A DNA stretch of 59,139 nucleotides from Candidatus Omnitrophota bacterium (GTDB lineage Bacteria > Omnitrophota > Gorgyraeia > Aquiviventales > Aquiviventaceae): the NCBI GenBank assembly GCA_016209275.1, contig JACQWM010000043.1, positions 1 through 59,139 on the forward strand, read 5' to 3'. A program made the position numbers and the translations under genes. This document shows positions 8,523 through 16,162 of the stretch, in pieces; the stretch's first letter is position 1; every line of letters begins with the position of its first letter. The notes beneath the pieces were generated by a model. It had not been told where the DNA came from. It did not search any database and saw only the letters and a program-made list of their open reading frames with translations.

Positions 8523-8597
8523 GCGCCTGTAGCTCAAACTGGATAGAGCAGGGGCGTCCTAAGCCCTGTGTTGGAGGTTCGACTCCTCCCAGGCGCA
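8523..8597 (+). tRNA. tRNA-Arg (anticodon CCT)
   Basis: A complete cloverleaf can be drawn. The acceptor stem is GCGCCTG/CAGGCGC, the D-arm GCTC/GAGC, the anticodon stem GGGGC/GCCCT around loop GTCCTAA (anticodon CCT, reading AGG), the variable loop GTGTT, and the T-arm GGAGG/CCTCC with loop TTCGACT. The discriminator base is A8597. The 3' CCA is not encoded, so it must be added by tRNA nucleotidyltransferase. It lies 21 bases after rpoD. Confidence 0.95.
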
Positions 8598-8680
8598 CTT
8601 CATCCAGCAAAGTCCAACAACAGCCCCTTAGAATTGCTTAGAAGATGCATAGCGCTTATCAGGGAATGTCGAAAAAATAC

Positions 8681-8709
8681 TTGACAAGCTTTGCGAGACT
8701 TTCTATAGT
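8681..8709 (+). promoter_or_regulatory. Consensus sigma70-type promoter for the outer-membrane barrel gene
   Basis: TTGACA (8681-8686), a 17-base spacer and TATAGT (8704-8709) match the sigma70 consensus at 11 of 12 positions. Transcription would start near 8716, leaving a leader of about 170 bases before ATG 8886. This is unlike the very short leaders predicted at several other promoters here. Confidence 0.85.
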
Positions 8710-8885
8710 GGGGAAAACCTGAGAAGGAGGTGTCCTTAGACTCCCGGGGAAGGGGAGGAACAAGCCAGGCATCCTGCGCGGGTGGAACGCGAGGAAAAGT
8801 TCCTTTCAATCTTTGAGCGTCTGAGGATATGTGAGTTTGGATGTGCTGGGTCGGAGATGCAGAGGTACAACAAGGAGGGAAGGCG
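8710..8885 (+). other. Long purine-rich leader of the porin-like gene
   Basis: About 170 bases lie between the promoter and ATG 8886. It holds an unused Shine-Dalgarno-like AAGGAGG near 8725, a GGAAC/GTTCC pairing and CGCG repeats near 8775-8790, and a second perfect AAGGAGG near 8873 that serves the gene. No conserved riboswitch class was recognised and no gene is apparent. Confidence 0.45.
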
Positions 8886-10349
8886 ATGGTGAAGGCTACG
8901 CGAAGATGCGCAGTCCTTCTTGGCCTCGCGGCCATCAGTCTAGTCGCGGGCAGCGTTCCTGCATTGGCGGAAGTGCAGAACGTGAAGGTTGGCGGAGACA
9001 TCACCGTCCGCGGGTTCATCAGGCGGTGTGTTGACTTAAACTGTATTGATGACGAAAAGTCGGTCGCGAATAATACCGTGGCGGCCGGAGATCGAAACGA
9101 TCGGTTTCTGATGCAGACCACCGGGATCAACATCGGCGCAGACTTGACCGAGAACGTGTCGACGTTTGTCAGGCTTGCGAATGAAAGTGATTGGGCGCGA
9201 GATGCGGCCACGGGTGGCGGAGCCACAGGGACCCTCTCGGATTTTGCGGTGAGCCAAAGCTATGTCACCCTCAAAGAGCTGTTTTACTCGCCGCTGACGG
9301 TGAAGGTCGGCCGGCAGCCCATTTCGTGGGGACGGGGATTTGTGCTCGGCAGCAACCTGATCCCATCGATCGTGAACCGAACGAACGATCTGCATGGATC
9401 CATTACCGCGAATGAGTTCACGGACTTCACGGCGTTCGACGCGATCCGTGCCACGCTTGACTTGTCCAACATGGGCGGGCTGAATATTCCCTTACTGGCT
9501 GACTACGTGTATATCAAGCTCAATGAGGGGAGTGTCGGACGTTCGGACGATGTCACCCTCCAGGGTGTGAACTTCAGCACGCATTTGGACAATCACAACG
9601 CTGAGGCTGAGACCTACTGGCTGATTAAGAGAGATCGGAGTACGAAGAACCTGACGGACACCGGTGGTGCGACGACGACGCCAGCAACAGATAATTTTGG
9701 GTCGGTGAACACGATCGGTGTTCGTGGGAGTGCGAAGCCAGTGGAAGGCGGCTACGTGTTTGGGGAGATCGCCTACCAATTCGGCAGGCGAGCGCTTGAT
9801 GGCGATGCAGCTCTGATCGCTGGCGATGCGCATCAAGCGTGGGCGTGGGATCTTGGGGTCGAGTACACGCTCCAGAACACGGCGTGGAACCCGAAACTGG
9901 GATGGGAGTGGATCTTCTGGTCAGGCAAGGATATTGACGGGGCAGGAAATGGCTGGGACCCGATCGCGCGCGGGTACTACACGACAGCGCTGCGCGAGTT
10001 CCAAACTGGAGCCAACGCCGGCTTCTATCCGACACCCCAAGCGGGTGACACGTCTGCCGCAACCAACCAGCATCAGTTTGCCTGGTACGGCAGTATTAAC
10101 CCGATTGAGGATTTGACGATCGCACCCCGCCTGACCTTCTTCTTCCTCGATGAGAGCTCAACTGTGGCGAAACCGGGCAAGCGGAGGGGCTATGCCGGGG
10201 CGGAATGGGACACCAACGTGGTGTACAACTACACAGACGATGTGCAATTTGGTCTGCTGTACGCCTTGTTTGCTCCGGGCAACATCTACAGGGGCTTAAA
10301 CGACGCCTCTTCACAAGAGCTTGTGACGACGGTGAGCGTCAAGTTCTAA
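8886..10349 (+). CDS. Porin-like outer-membrane beta-barrel protein (alginate-export-like)
   Basis: A 487-residue exported protein. ATG 8886 is chosen because AAGGAGG sits 6 bases upstream; an earlier ATG (8841) has no site and would spoil the signal peptide. Residues 1-28 form a signal peptide (basic VKATRR, hydrophobic core, cleavage after VPALA). The rest alternates polar and hydrophobic residues, has many aromatic girdle positions, and ends in VSVKF with the terminal phenylalanine typical of BAM substrates. The stretch VKVGRQPISWGRGFVLGSN resembles alginate-export/OprE-like barrels. It probably mediates passive solute uptake. A consensus promoter and a strong terminator make it a single-gene unit, probably highly expressed. 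Confidence 0.82.
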   Translation: MVKATRRCAVLLGLAAISLVAGSVPALAEVQNVKVGGDITVRGFIRRCVDLNCIDDEKSVANNTVAAGDRNDRFLMQTTGINIGADLTENVSTFVRLANESDWARDAATGGGATGTLSDFAVSQSYVTLKELFYSPLTVKVGRQPISWGRGFVLGSNLIPSIVNRTNDLHGSITANEFTDFTAFDAIRATLDLSNMGGLNIPLLADYVYIKLNEGSVGRSDDVTLQGVNFSTHLDNHNAEAETYWLIKRDRSTKNLTDTGGATTTPATDNFGSVNTIGVRGSAKPVEGGYVFGEIAYQFGRRALDGDAALIAGDAHQAWAWDLGVEYTLQNTAWNPKLGWEWIFWSGKDIDGAGNGWDPIARGYYTTALREFQTGANAGFYPTPQAGDTSAATNQHQFAWYGSINPIEDLTIAPRLTFFFLDESSTVAKPGKRRGYAGAEWDTNVVYNYTDDVQFGLLYALFAPGNIYRGLNDASSQELVTTVSVKF

Positions 10350-10372
10350 GTCGTCCTTGCATCACACAACGT

Positions 10373-10408
10373 CCCCCTGTCTCGTAAGAGGCAGGGGGTG
10401 TTGTTTTC
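10373..10408 (+). terminator. Rho-independent terminator after the porin-like gene
   Basis: An 11-bp stem pairs 10373-10383 with 10388-10398 (CCCCCTG against CAGGGGG, one G-T pair) around the tetraloop GTAA. TGTTGTTTT follows. It ends five bases before the GH57 start codon. Confidence 0.92.
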
Positions 10409-10412
10409 TGAC

Positions 10413-12566
10413 ATGATCTCTCAACCGTTATCCATCGCGTTTGTGTGGCATATGCACCAGCCGTACTACCGGAATGCGGTCACCGGCGAATGCTCGATGC
10501 CGTGGGTCCGTCTGCACGCGACCAAAGATTATCTGGATATGGTGCAGCGACTTGAGGCCTTCCCGACGATCCATCAGACCTTTAATCTCGTACCCTCATT
10601 ACTCGATCAACTCGAAGAGTATCTGCCGCCGGCCAGCCGTTCCGATACCTTTCTTGATCTCTCGAGGAAGCCGGCGTCCGATCTGACGGTCGAAGAGCGG
10701 CGATTCGTGCTGTGGTGGTTTTTCCTGGCCCATATCGAACGCATGATCCAACCCTATCCGTGTTATCACGATCTGCTGGCCAAGCGCGGCCTGCACCCAT
10801 CTTCAGACGATTGGCCTTCGCTGGAGCGCCGTTTTAGCACGCAAGAGTATCGTGATTTGCAGGTGTGGTTTAATCTGGTGTGGATCGATCCGTGGCTGCG
10901 ACGCCAAGACCCCCAACTGGCCAAGCTTGAAGCGCAGGGCAGCGGGTTTACCGAACCCCAAAAGCAGTACGTGCTTGATCAGCACATACAGATTATGGGA
11001 AAGGTCATTCCGGCGTACCGCCAAGCGCTGAGGCGCGGCCAAGTGGAGCTCACCACGTCTCCCTACTACCATCCCATTCTGCCGCTGCTGTGCGAGATGA
11101 ATGAGGCTAAGCAGGCGCTGCCGGATACCCAGCTTCCGCGGCAAGGGTTCCGGCATCCTGACGATGCCTCATGGCATCTGCGGCAAGCGCTCACGCGCCA
11201 CCACGCAGTCTTTGGAAGCGCCCCCAAGGGGTTCTGGCCGTCTGAAGGCAGCGTGAGCGAAGCGGTCATTGGGCTTGCGATGGCCGAGCGCTTGCGGTGG
11301 ATGGCGACGGATGAGGAAATCCTTTGGCGAAGTCTGCAATCGCCGCGAAATCCAGCGCACTTGTATCGGCCCCACGTCCTGCAGCGCCGTGAGGGTGAGC
11401 TGGCCATCGTCTTTCGGGATCGGGAACTGTCTGATCTCATCGGGTTTGTCTATAGCCAATGGGATCCCAAGGCGGCGACAGCCGATTTTCTGAAGCGGCT
11501 TGAGAGCATTCGAATCCAGGTGCCAGCTGATGGCCCGCCCGCGCTAGTGAGCGTTATTCTTGACGGCGAGAATGCCTGGGAATACTACCCGGATGATGGG
11601 CACGAATTTTTCATGCGTCTGTATGAGGCGCTAGCTCGTGATGAGCGGTTTCGCTGCGTGACCGTCAGCGAATTTCTCGACCGCGCTCCCATGGGGCAAT
11701 GGCCCTCCTTGCCGAAACTCTCCAGCGGTTCTTGGATTGGCGGCAACTTCGCCACCTGGGTCGGCCATCCGGAGAAGAACGCGGCGTGGGCGGCGCTGAG
11801 CGAGGCGCGTGAGGCGCTTGGGCCGCCGCCGGCAGCAGGGCAGGAGCCTCCTCGCGAGGCCTGGAAGAGCCTGGGAATTGCGGAAGGCAGTGATTGGATG
11901 TGGTGGTTTGGCGATACGCATTTTTCGGCGCAGGCCGATCAGTTTGATGCGTTATTCCGCGCGCATCTGATGAATGCGTATCGGCAGGCCGGTCTGGCAC
12001 CTCCCGAAGCGCTCGAACAGCCGATCCGCCAGAAGCAGGTCCAGCGGCTTGTTGAGCCAACCGGGCTGATCCATCCGGTGATCGACGGCCGAGAAACGTC
12101 CTATTATGAGTGGCTGTATGCCGGCCGCTGCGATCTCACACAGCAATACGCCGCCATTCAGCGGTCGGAGCAATGCGTGCGGCAGCTGCTCTACGGGTTC
12201 GATGATCACGCGCTGTACCTTCGCATCGATGTCGATCGCATGGCGCTTAAGCGATTGGTTCCTTGGACGATCACGGTGAGCCTTGGGGAGGATGTGGCGA
12301 TCACCCTTCAACCTAAGGACGCCGTGGCGCTGGCGTTCTTGGATCGGTCCACGGCGGCGGAGCCGAAACCACTGTCATGCGCTTTTGATCACGTGATTGA
12401 GCTCGCGCTGCCGCTGGATGATCTTCCGACGCGAGCGGCCGAAAGGGTGTTGGTCGCGCTGGCACTAAGCCATGACAGCGCCGTGGTGGAGCGCTACCCC
12501 CTCCAAGGAACCTTTGCGCTCTCTATTTCCATCCAAGAGTTGGAAATGCGCGCGTGGCCGCTCTAG
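10413..12566 (+). CDS. Glycoside hydrolase family 57 protein (alpha-glucan active)
   Basis: A 717-residue GH57 enzyme from ATG 10413; a GTG at 10398 lies inside the terminator stem and is less likely. The N-terminal WHMHQPYYR holds the family's conserved histidines. The retaining nucleophile is E278 in GFWPSEGSVSEAV and the acid/base is D384 in ILDGENAWEYY. The C-terminal third beyond about residue 520 looks like the all-beta domain of amylopullulanase-like GH57 members. The family includes alpha-amylases, 4-alpha-glucanotransferases and branching enzymes, and the exact activity cannot be assigned. No signal peptide is seen, so it probably acts on intracellular glycogen. It sits between a terminator and the ino1 promoter, and I see no clear promoter of its own. 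Confidence 0.9.
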   Translation: MISQPLSIAFVWHMHQPYYRNAVTGECSMPWVRLHATKDYLDMVQRLEAFPTIHQTFNLVPSLLDQLEEYLPPASRSDTFLDLSRKPASDLTVEERRFVLWWFFLAHIERMIQPYPCYHDLLAKRGLHPSSDDWPSLERRFSTQEYRDLQVWFNLVWIDPWLRRQDPQLAKLEAQGSGFTEPQKQYVLDQHIQIMGKVIPAYRQALRRGQVELTTSPYYHPILPLLCEMNEAKQALPDTQLPRQGFRHPDDASWHLRQALTRHHAVFGSAPKGFWPSEGSVSEAVIGLAMAERLRWMATDEEILWRSLQSPRNPAHLYRPHVLQRREGELAIVFRDRELSDLIGFVYSQWDPKAATADFLKRLESIRIQVPADGPPALVSVILDGENAWEYYPDDGHEFFMRLYEALARDERFRCVTVSEFLDRAPMGQWPSLPKLSSGSWIGGNFATWVGHPEKNAAWAALSEAREALGPPPAAGQEPPREAWKSLGIAEGSDWMWWFGDTHFSAQADQFDALFRAHLMNAYRQAGLAPPEALEQPIRQKQVQRLVEPTGLIHPVIDGRETSYYEWLYAGRCDLTQQYAAIQRSEQCVRQLLYGFDDHALYLRIDVDRMALKRLVPWTITVSLGEDVAITLQPKDAVALAFLDRSTAAEPKPLSCAFDHVIELALPLDDLPTRAAERVLVALALSHDSAVVERYPLQGTFALSISIQELEMRAWPL

Positions 12567-12575
12567 ATCCTGCGC

Positions 12576-12604
12576 TTGAATTGTCGACGGTGAACACCTA
12601 TAAT
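12576..12604 (+). promoter_or_regulatory. Promoter of ino1 with a very short leader
   Basis: TTGAAT (12576-12581), a 17-base spacer and a perfect TATAAT (12599-12604). Only 12 bases separate the -10 box from ATG 12617, so the transcript would begin within about 6 bases of the start codon. No Shine-Dalgarno sequence lies between. Confidence 0.82.
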
Positions 12605-12616
12605 GAATAAATCGTC

Positions 12617-13720
12617 ATGATGCCTCCAATTCGCATTGCGATCGCCGGCGTTGGCAACTGCGCGAGCGCGTTACTGCAGGGACTTGAATATTACCGAAAT
12701 CCTGGACGGCGTCGAACGGCGAGCGCAGGGCTCTTGCATCCGCGGGTCGGCCCGTACGCGCCATCGGACATCAGGGTGGTCGCGGCATTTGACATTGATG
12801 CGAGAAAAGTCGGCAAGCCTTTGGAGGTCGCCTTGTCGGCTCCCCCGAATTGCACGACTCGATTCATGCGTCGGTTGCCTCGCTATGGCGTGACCGTGCA
12901 GATGGGGCCGGTGCTTGATGGGATCGCTCCGCACATGCTCCGTTATCCCCCCGCAGAAACGTTCCTGCGAGCGAACGCCAAGGCGGTTGATATCGACAAG
13001 GTCTTACAACGTTCCCGCGCCCACATCCTCATGAACTATCTGCCGGTGGGGTCTCAGCGGGCCACCGAAGCTTATGCGCAGGCATGCCTCAAGACCGGGG
13101 TGAGCTTGATCAATTGCATTCCGGTCTTTATCGCTTCAGATGCCCGCTGGGCGAAGCGATTTGCCGATCGAGGCATCCCGCTCATCGGTGATGACGTGAA
13201 GGGGCAGGTGGGAGCCACCATTCTTCACCGGGCCCTCGCCCAGCTCTTTAGAGATCGCGGGGCCGTGGTCGCCCGCACCTATCAGCTGAACGTGGGCGGC
13301 AACACGGATTTCTTGAACATGCTGAATCACGACCGCCTCCAAATGAAGAAGATTTCAAAAACCGAAGCCGTCCAAAGCATCCTCTCGGAGCGCTTGCCCA
13401 CGATGGATATCCATATCGGGCCCAGCGACTACGTGGCGTGGCAGCGCGACCGGAAAGTCTGTTTTTTGCGCATTGAAGGGCGGGGGTTCGGGAACTGCCC
13501 GATTGAAATCGAAGCGCGGTTGTCGGTTGAGGATTCCCCGAACAGCGCTGGCATGACCATTGATGCCATCCGCTGCCTGCGAATCGCGAGAGATCGCGGG
13601 TTGCGCGGGCCGATTCAGTCGGTGTCGGCATGGACGATGAAGCACCCACCGCATCCCATGACGGATGAGGAGGCGCGAGGATCAACTGAGGCGTTCATTC
13701 GTGGCACAAGCAGCCGGTAG
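12617..13720 (+). CDS. ino1: Inositol-3-phosphate synthase
   Basis: A 367-residue NAD-dependent MIPS of the short bacterial/archaeal type. It converts glucose 6-phosphate to 1D-myo-inositol 3-phosphate. The Rossmann motif GVGNCASALLQG is at residues 11-22. Catalytic-domain signatures include LINCIPVFIASD, GDDVKGQVGATILHR and LNVGGNTDFLNM, and SKTEAVQSIL and DSPNSAGMTIDAIR follow. The start could be ATG 12617 or 12620. Its promoter gives an almost leaderless message. The 3' end overlaps the CPBP protease gene. Inositol phosphate may feed phosphatidylinositol-type lipids or a compatible solute; nothing in the window decides which. Confidence 0.93.
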   Translation: MMPPIRIAIAGVGNCASALLQGLEYYRNPGRRRTASAGLLHPRVGPYAPSDIRVVAAFDIDARKVGKPLEVALSAPPNCTTRFMRRLPRYGVTVQMGPVLDGIAPHMLRYPPAETFLRANAKAVDIDKVLQRSRAHILMNYLPVGSQRATEAYAQACLKTGVSLINCIPVFIASDARWAKRFADRGIPLIGDDVKGQVGATILHRALAQLFRDRGAVVARTYQLNVGGNTDFLNMLNHDRLQMKKISKTEAVQSILSERLPTMDIHIGPSDYVAWQRDRKVCFLRIEGRGFGNCPIEIEARLSVEDSPNSAGMTIDAIRCLRIARDRGLRGPIQSVSAWTMKHPPHPMTDEEARGSTEAFIRGTSSR

Positions 13721-14585
13721 CCCCAAGCCCCTGGCGCATGCCCTCCAGCCTCGCGCGGTCTCCGGCTGGTGGTCGGTGATCACGTTTGGACTGCTGACAT
13801 TTGCTATCAGCGTCCTGCTGAGTGTCATCGTATGGCCATTTGTCGGCTTGCCGTGGTGGAAAGTGTTTCGGCGGTGCGTGTCAATCGGGGCCGCGGCGAG
13901 CGTGTTGATTTGCGTGAAGGTGCTGGAACGGCGGACGGTGCGTTCCTACGGGTTTGCCGATGCCGGGAAGGGAATGCGCCAATTGCTCTTTGGCGTGGTC
14001 TTGGGCGCGTCGACGCTGGCCGCTATGTTCGGTATCGGGCTCTGGAGCGGAGCTTACCACGTGTCCATTGATGAGAGCCCGCTCAAGTTTTGGGGCACGA
14101 TCATCGGCCTCATGCCCGCCATGGCGCTCGTCAGCGTGCTGGAGGAGCTCGTCTTTCGCGGCGTGATTCTCCAGCGTCTGATAGTCTACTCGCGGCCGGT
14201 GGCCATGTTCGTGAGCAGCGCCCTTTACGCGATCGTGCATTTGAAGACCCTCGCGCCCACCTGGAGCCCCTGGGGGCCCTGGTTTGAGTTGTTTGGGCTG
14301 TTTCTTTTCGGGATGATCCTGTGCGTGAGCTTCTTTTTGACCGGCCAGCTCTATCTTGCCGTGGGGCTGCATGCGTCATTGGCGTATGGGGCCAGGGTGA
14401 ATAAGCTCTTGGTGGAGTTTCCTCGCCCGGCGCTGAATTGGCTGATCGGCACGAATCGCTTGGTGAATGGCGTCATGAATTGGATGGCCTTGCTGGCCAT
14501 GTGCGGGGTCATGGTGTGGTGGGTGCGATCCTCTCAGCAACAGCCGAAAGCTCGCGCTTTCGGCATTCCGAGGAGGGTGGAATGA
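13701..14585 (+). CDS. CPBP-family intramembrane metalloprotease
   Basis: A multi-pass membrane protein of 294 residues if started at GTG 13701, where GAGG lies about 9 bases upstream. ATG 13665 gives 306 residues but no ribosome site and a longer overlap with ino1. Hydrophobic segments fill most of the chain. The CPBP (Abi/CAAX protease) motifs are present: EELVFRG with the paired glutamates at 14142-14147, then a histidine in IVHLKTL and a second in VGLHASLAYG. CPBP proteases cleave within membranes and act in protein processing, bacteriocin immunity or prenyl-protein maturation. The stop overlaps the next gene by ATGA. Its position beside envelope proteins suggests envelope maturation. Confidence 0.85.
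   Translation: MAQAAGSPKPLAHALQPRAVSGWWSVITFGLLTFAISVLLSVIVWPFVGLPWWKVFRRCVSIGAAASVLICVKVLERRTVRSYGFADAGKGMRQLLFGVVLGASTLAAMFGIGLWSGAYHVSIDESPLKFWGTIIGLMPAMALVSVLEELVFRGVILQRLIVYSRPVAMFVSSALYAIVHLKTLAPTWSPWGPWFELFGLFLFGMILCVSFFLTGQLYLAVGLHASLAYGARVNKLLVEFPRPALNWLIGTNRLVNGVMNWMALLAMCGVMVWWVRSSQQQPKARAFGIPRRVE
14543..14564 (+). other. Perfect 9-bp hairpin just before a ribosome site
   Basis: GCCGAAAGC (14543-14551) and GCTTTCGGC (14556-14564) flank a four-base TCGC loop inside the last codons of the CPBP gene. It ends about 4 bases before the GAGGAGG of the next gene. No T-run follows, so it is not a classical terminator. It might tune translation or mRNA stability. Confidence 0.55.
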
Positions 14586-14941
14586 ACCGGCGGTGGGCAC
14601 GGATTCTATGCGGCCTGATCGTGTTCGGGATTGCGGGTGTCGCGCGGGCTGAATACGAGGAGAGTCCTGACGTGCAGGGACGGATTCGAAAACTTGGCCG
14701 CGGGTTGGCGAATATCGCGACGTGCCCGGCTGAGCTTGTCAGAACTCCCGAACTGGTGAGCCGGCGGGAAGGGTTTCTGGCTGGCGTGACCGTCGGCGTG
14801 CTGCAAGGGGCCTGGCGGGGATTGGCTCGCGGCGCAGCCGGGATCTATGAGGTGCTGACGTTTTATTCCGACAAGCCGAACGGCTATCAGCCGCTGATTC
14901 GCCCGGAATTCGTGTGGGAGCATGGCCACTGGGTGGAATAA
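14582..14941 (+). CDS. TIGR04073-family exported protein (copy 1)
   Basis: A 119-residue secreted protein. ATG 14582 overlaps the CPBP stop as ATGA and has GAGGAGG 6 bases upstream. The signal peptide ends near VARA at residue 23. The mature part shows the TIGR04073 pattern: a KLGRGLANIATCPAELVRTP block, a glycine-rich GVLQGAWRGLARGAAGIYEV block, and a tail ending in RPEFVWEHGHW. The family was named for co-occurrence with exosortase systems. Its biochemical role is unknown, and no exosortase gene is present in this window. Two relatives are in the window (14952-15287 and 54168-54593). Confidence 0.82.
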   Translation: MNRRWARILCGLIVFGIAGVARAEYEESPDVQGRIRKLGRGLANIATCPAELVRTPELVSRREGFLAGVTVGVLQGAWRGLARGAAGIYEVLTFYSDKPNGYQPLIRPEFVWEHGHWVE

Positions 14942-14951
14942 GGAGAACACC

Positions 14952-15287
14952 ATGAAACGACGGTGTCGCGCGTTTCTTGTTGCAGGAAGCCTGATCGTCC
15001 TAGGGCTGCCGGCGGGCGCATGGGCGCAGGATCCCATTCATAAGATGGGCCGGGGCGTGGTCAATGTGCTCACCGGGTGGCTGGAGATCCCGAAACAGAT
15101 CCACCTGGGCGCGCAAGAAAGCAACCCGATTATTGGATTAGGCCAGGGGGTGTTGCGAGGTGTCAGCCTGACGGCATTGCGAACTGGTCTTGGCCTCTAT
15201 GAGGCGGTGACATTTCCAATCCCCTATCCGCAGCAGTTCGCCTCGCCGTATGAACCGATGGAGCTCAGCGACTATTCGTGGGATTAG
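14952..15287 (+). CDS. TIGR04073-family exported protein (copy 2)
   Basis: A 111-residue paralogue of the preceding gene. AAGGAG lies 8 bases before ATG 14952. The signal peptide covers residues 1-26 (cleavage after GAWA). The mature protein has KMGRGVVNVLTGWLEIPKQI followed by GQGVLRGVSLTALRTGLGLY and EAVTFPIPYP, the typical family order. The conserved Gly/Arg helix could associate with membrane or peptidoglycan, but this is speculation. It is spaced 10 bases after copy 1 and overlaps the DUF3108 gene, so the four genes from 13701 to 16101 look like one transcription unit. Confidence 0.83.
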   Translation: MKRRCRAFLVAGSLIVLGLPAGAWAQDPIHKMGRGVVNVLTGWLEIPKQIHLGAQESNPIIGLGQGVLRGVSLTALRTGLGLYEAVTFPIPYPQQFASPYEPMELSDYSWD

Positions 15288-16101
15288 GCTGATTGTTTCG
15301 ACGAGTGATCCACGGCCTCAACGGCTGCTTCGCGTTGGGGCCGTGTTCCTTTTCGTGCTGCTGCTGGGCAGGGAAGAGGGACGCGCCGATTCCCTGCCGC
15401 CAGAGCGCCCCGCGGTGGGGGAGCGTCTGGCATTCCACGGGTATTGGTTGGCCATCCCGGTTGGGTATGGATGGATTGAGGTCGCATCCATGGTGGACCT
15501 TGACGGACGGAAGGCCTATCACATCCATGCGGAGGGCCATACCAATGAGGTGCTCTCGGTCATCTATCCGATTCACGACACCATTGATTCCTATCTGGAT
15601 GCCGAGACGCTCCAGCCGCTGCGGTTTGTCAAACATCAGCGCGAGGGGCATTACCGGGCCGATGAAGTTGTGACCTTTGACCATCACCGGCATCTCGCGA
15701 GATATGAATCACTCCTGAATGGGTCCGTCAAGGAGATCGCGCTTCCGGACCGGATGCAGGATATCATCAGCGCGCTGTACTGGTTTCGCGCCCAACTGAT
15801 CCAAGCTCCGCAAACACTTATGGTCGACATCTATAGCGATGAAAAGATGTTCCAAACATCCGTGACGGTCCAATCCCCAGCCCGTTTAGAACTGTTGAAG
15901 CGCGGAACGTTTTCTTGCTTTATGGTGGAGCCGAAAGCGTCGTTTAAAGGTTTGCTCGTCAAGCGAGCCCGCCTGTGGGCGCATGTGACCGCTGATCGCT
16001 ACCGCTTGCCGCTGCTGGTGAAGGCGACCACTCCGTGGGGGCCGATGAGCGCGGTGCTCGATGAGACGTCAATTCCTACTGACGTTCAACGGATACGCTA
16101 G
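15250..16101 (+). CDS. DUF3108-family exported protein
   Basis: A 283-residue protein with a hydrophobic export segment at about residues 28-42 (VGAVFLFVLLLG) after a long leader. The mature part matches DUF3108: VGERLAFHGYWLAIPVGYGWIEV at the start, a DTIDSYLDAETLQP segment, LPDRMQDIISALYWFR in the middle, and a C-terminal WAHVTADRYRLPLLVKA strand region. DUF3108 members are predicted periplasmic beta-rich proteins of unknown function in Gram-negative bacteria. The start at ATG 15250 overlaps copy 2 of TIGR04073 by 38 bases and has no good ribosome site. A shorter start at GTG 15340 is possible but would truncate the export signal. Confidence 0.75.
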   Translation: MNRWSSATIRGIRLIVSTSDPRPQRLLRVGAVFLFVLLLGREEGRADSLPPERPAVGERLAFHGYWLAIPVGYGWIEVASMVDLDGRKAYHIHAEGHTNEVLSVIYPIHDTIDSYLDAETLQPLRFVKHQREGHYRADEVVTFDHHRHLARYESLLNGSVKEIALPDRMQDIISALYWFRAQLIQAPQTLMVDIYSDEKMFQTSVTVQSPARLELLKRGTFSCFMVEPKASFKGLLVKRARLWAHVTADRYRLPLLVKATTPWGPMSAVLDETSIPTDVQRIR

Positions 16102-16162
16102 GGTCATTTACTGATGATATTAATGTCTTATAAGATATATTCTGTTAAATAGAGGACACAGA
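16102..16162. other. Short A/T-rich convergent intergenic region
   Basis: Two converging transcription units end here. The stretch is A/T-rich (TTATAAGATATATTCTG), but I see no clear hairpin terminator. Confidence 0.4.

Noticed and set aside
8725-8820. Possible leader peptide after AAGGAGG in the porin leader (GTG near 8731)
   Set aside because: The GTG directly abuts the Shine-Dalgarno sequence, leaving no spacing for initiation, and the 28 codons show no feature.
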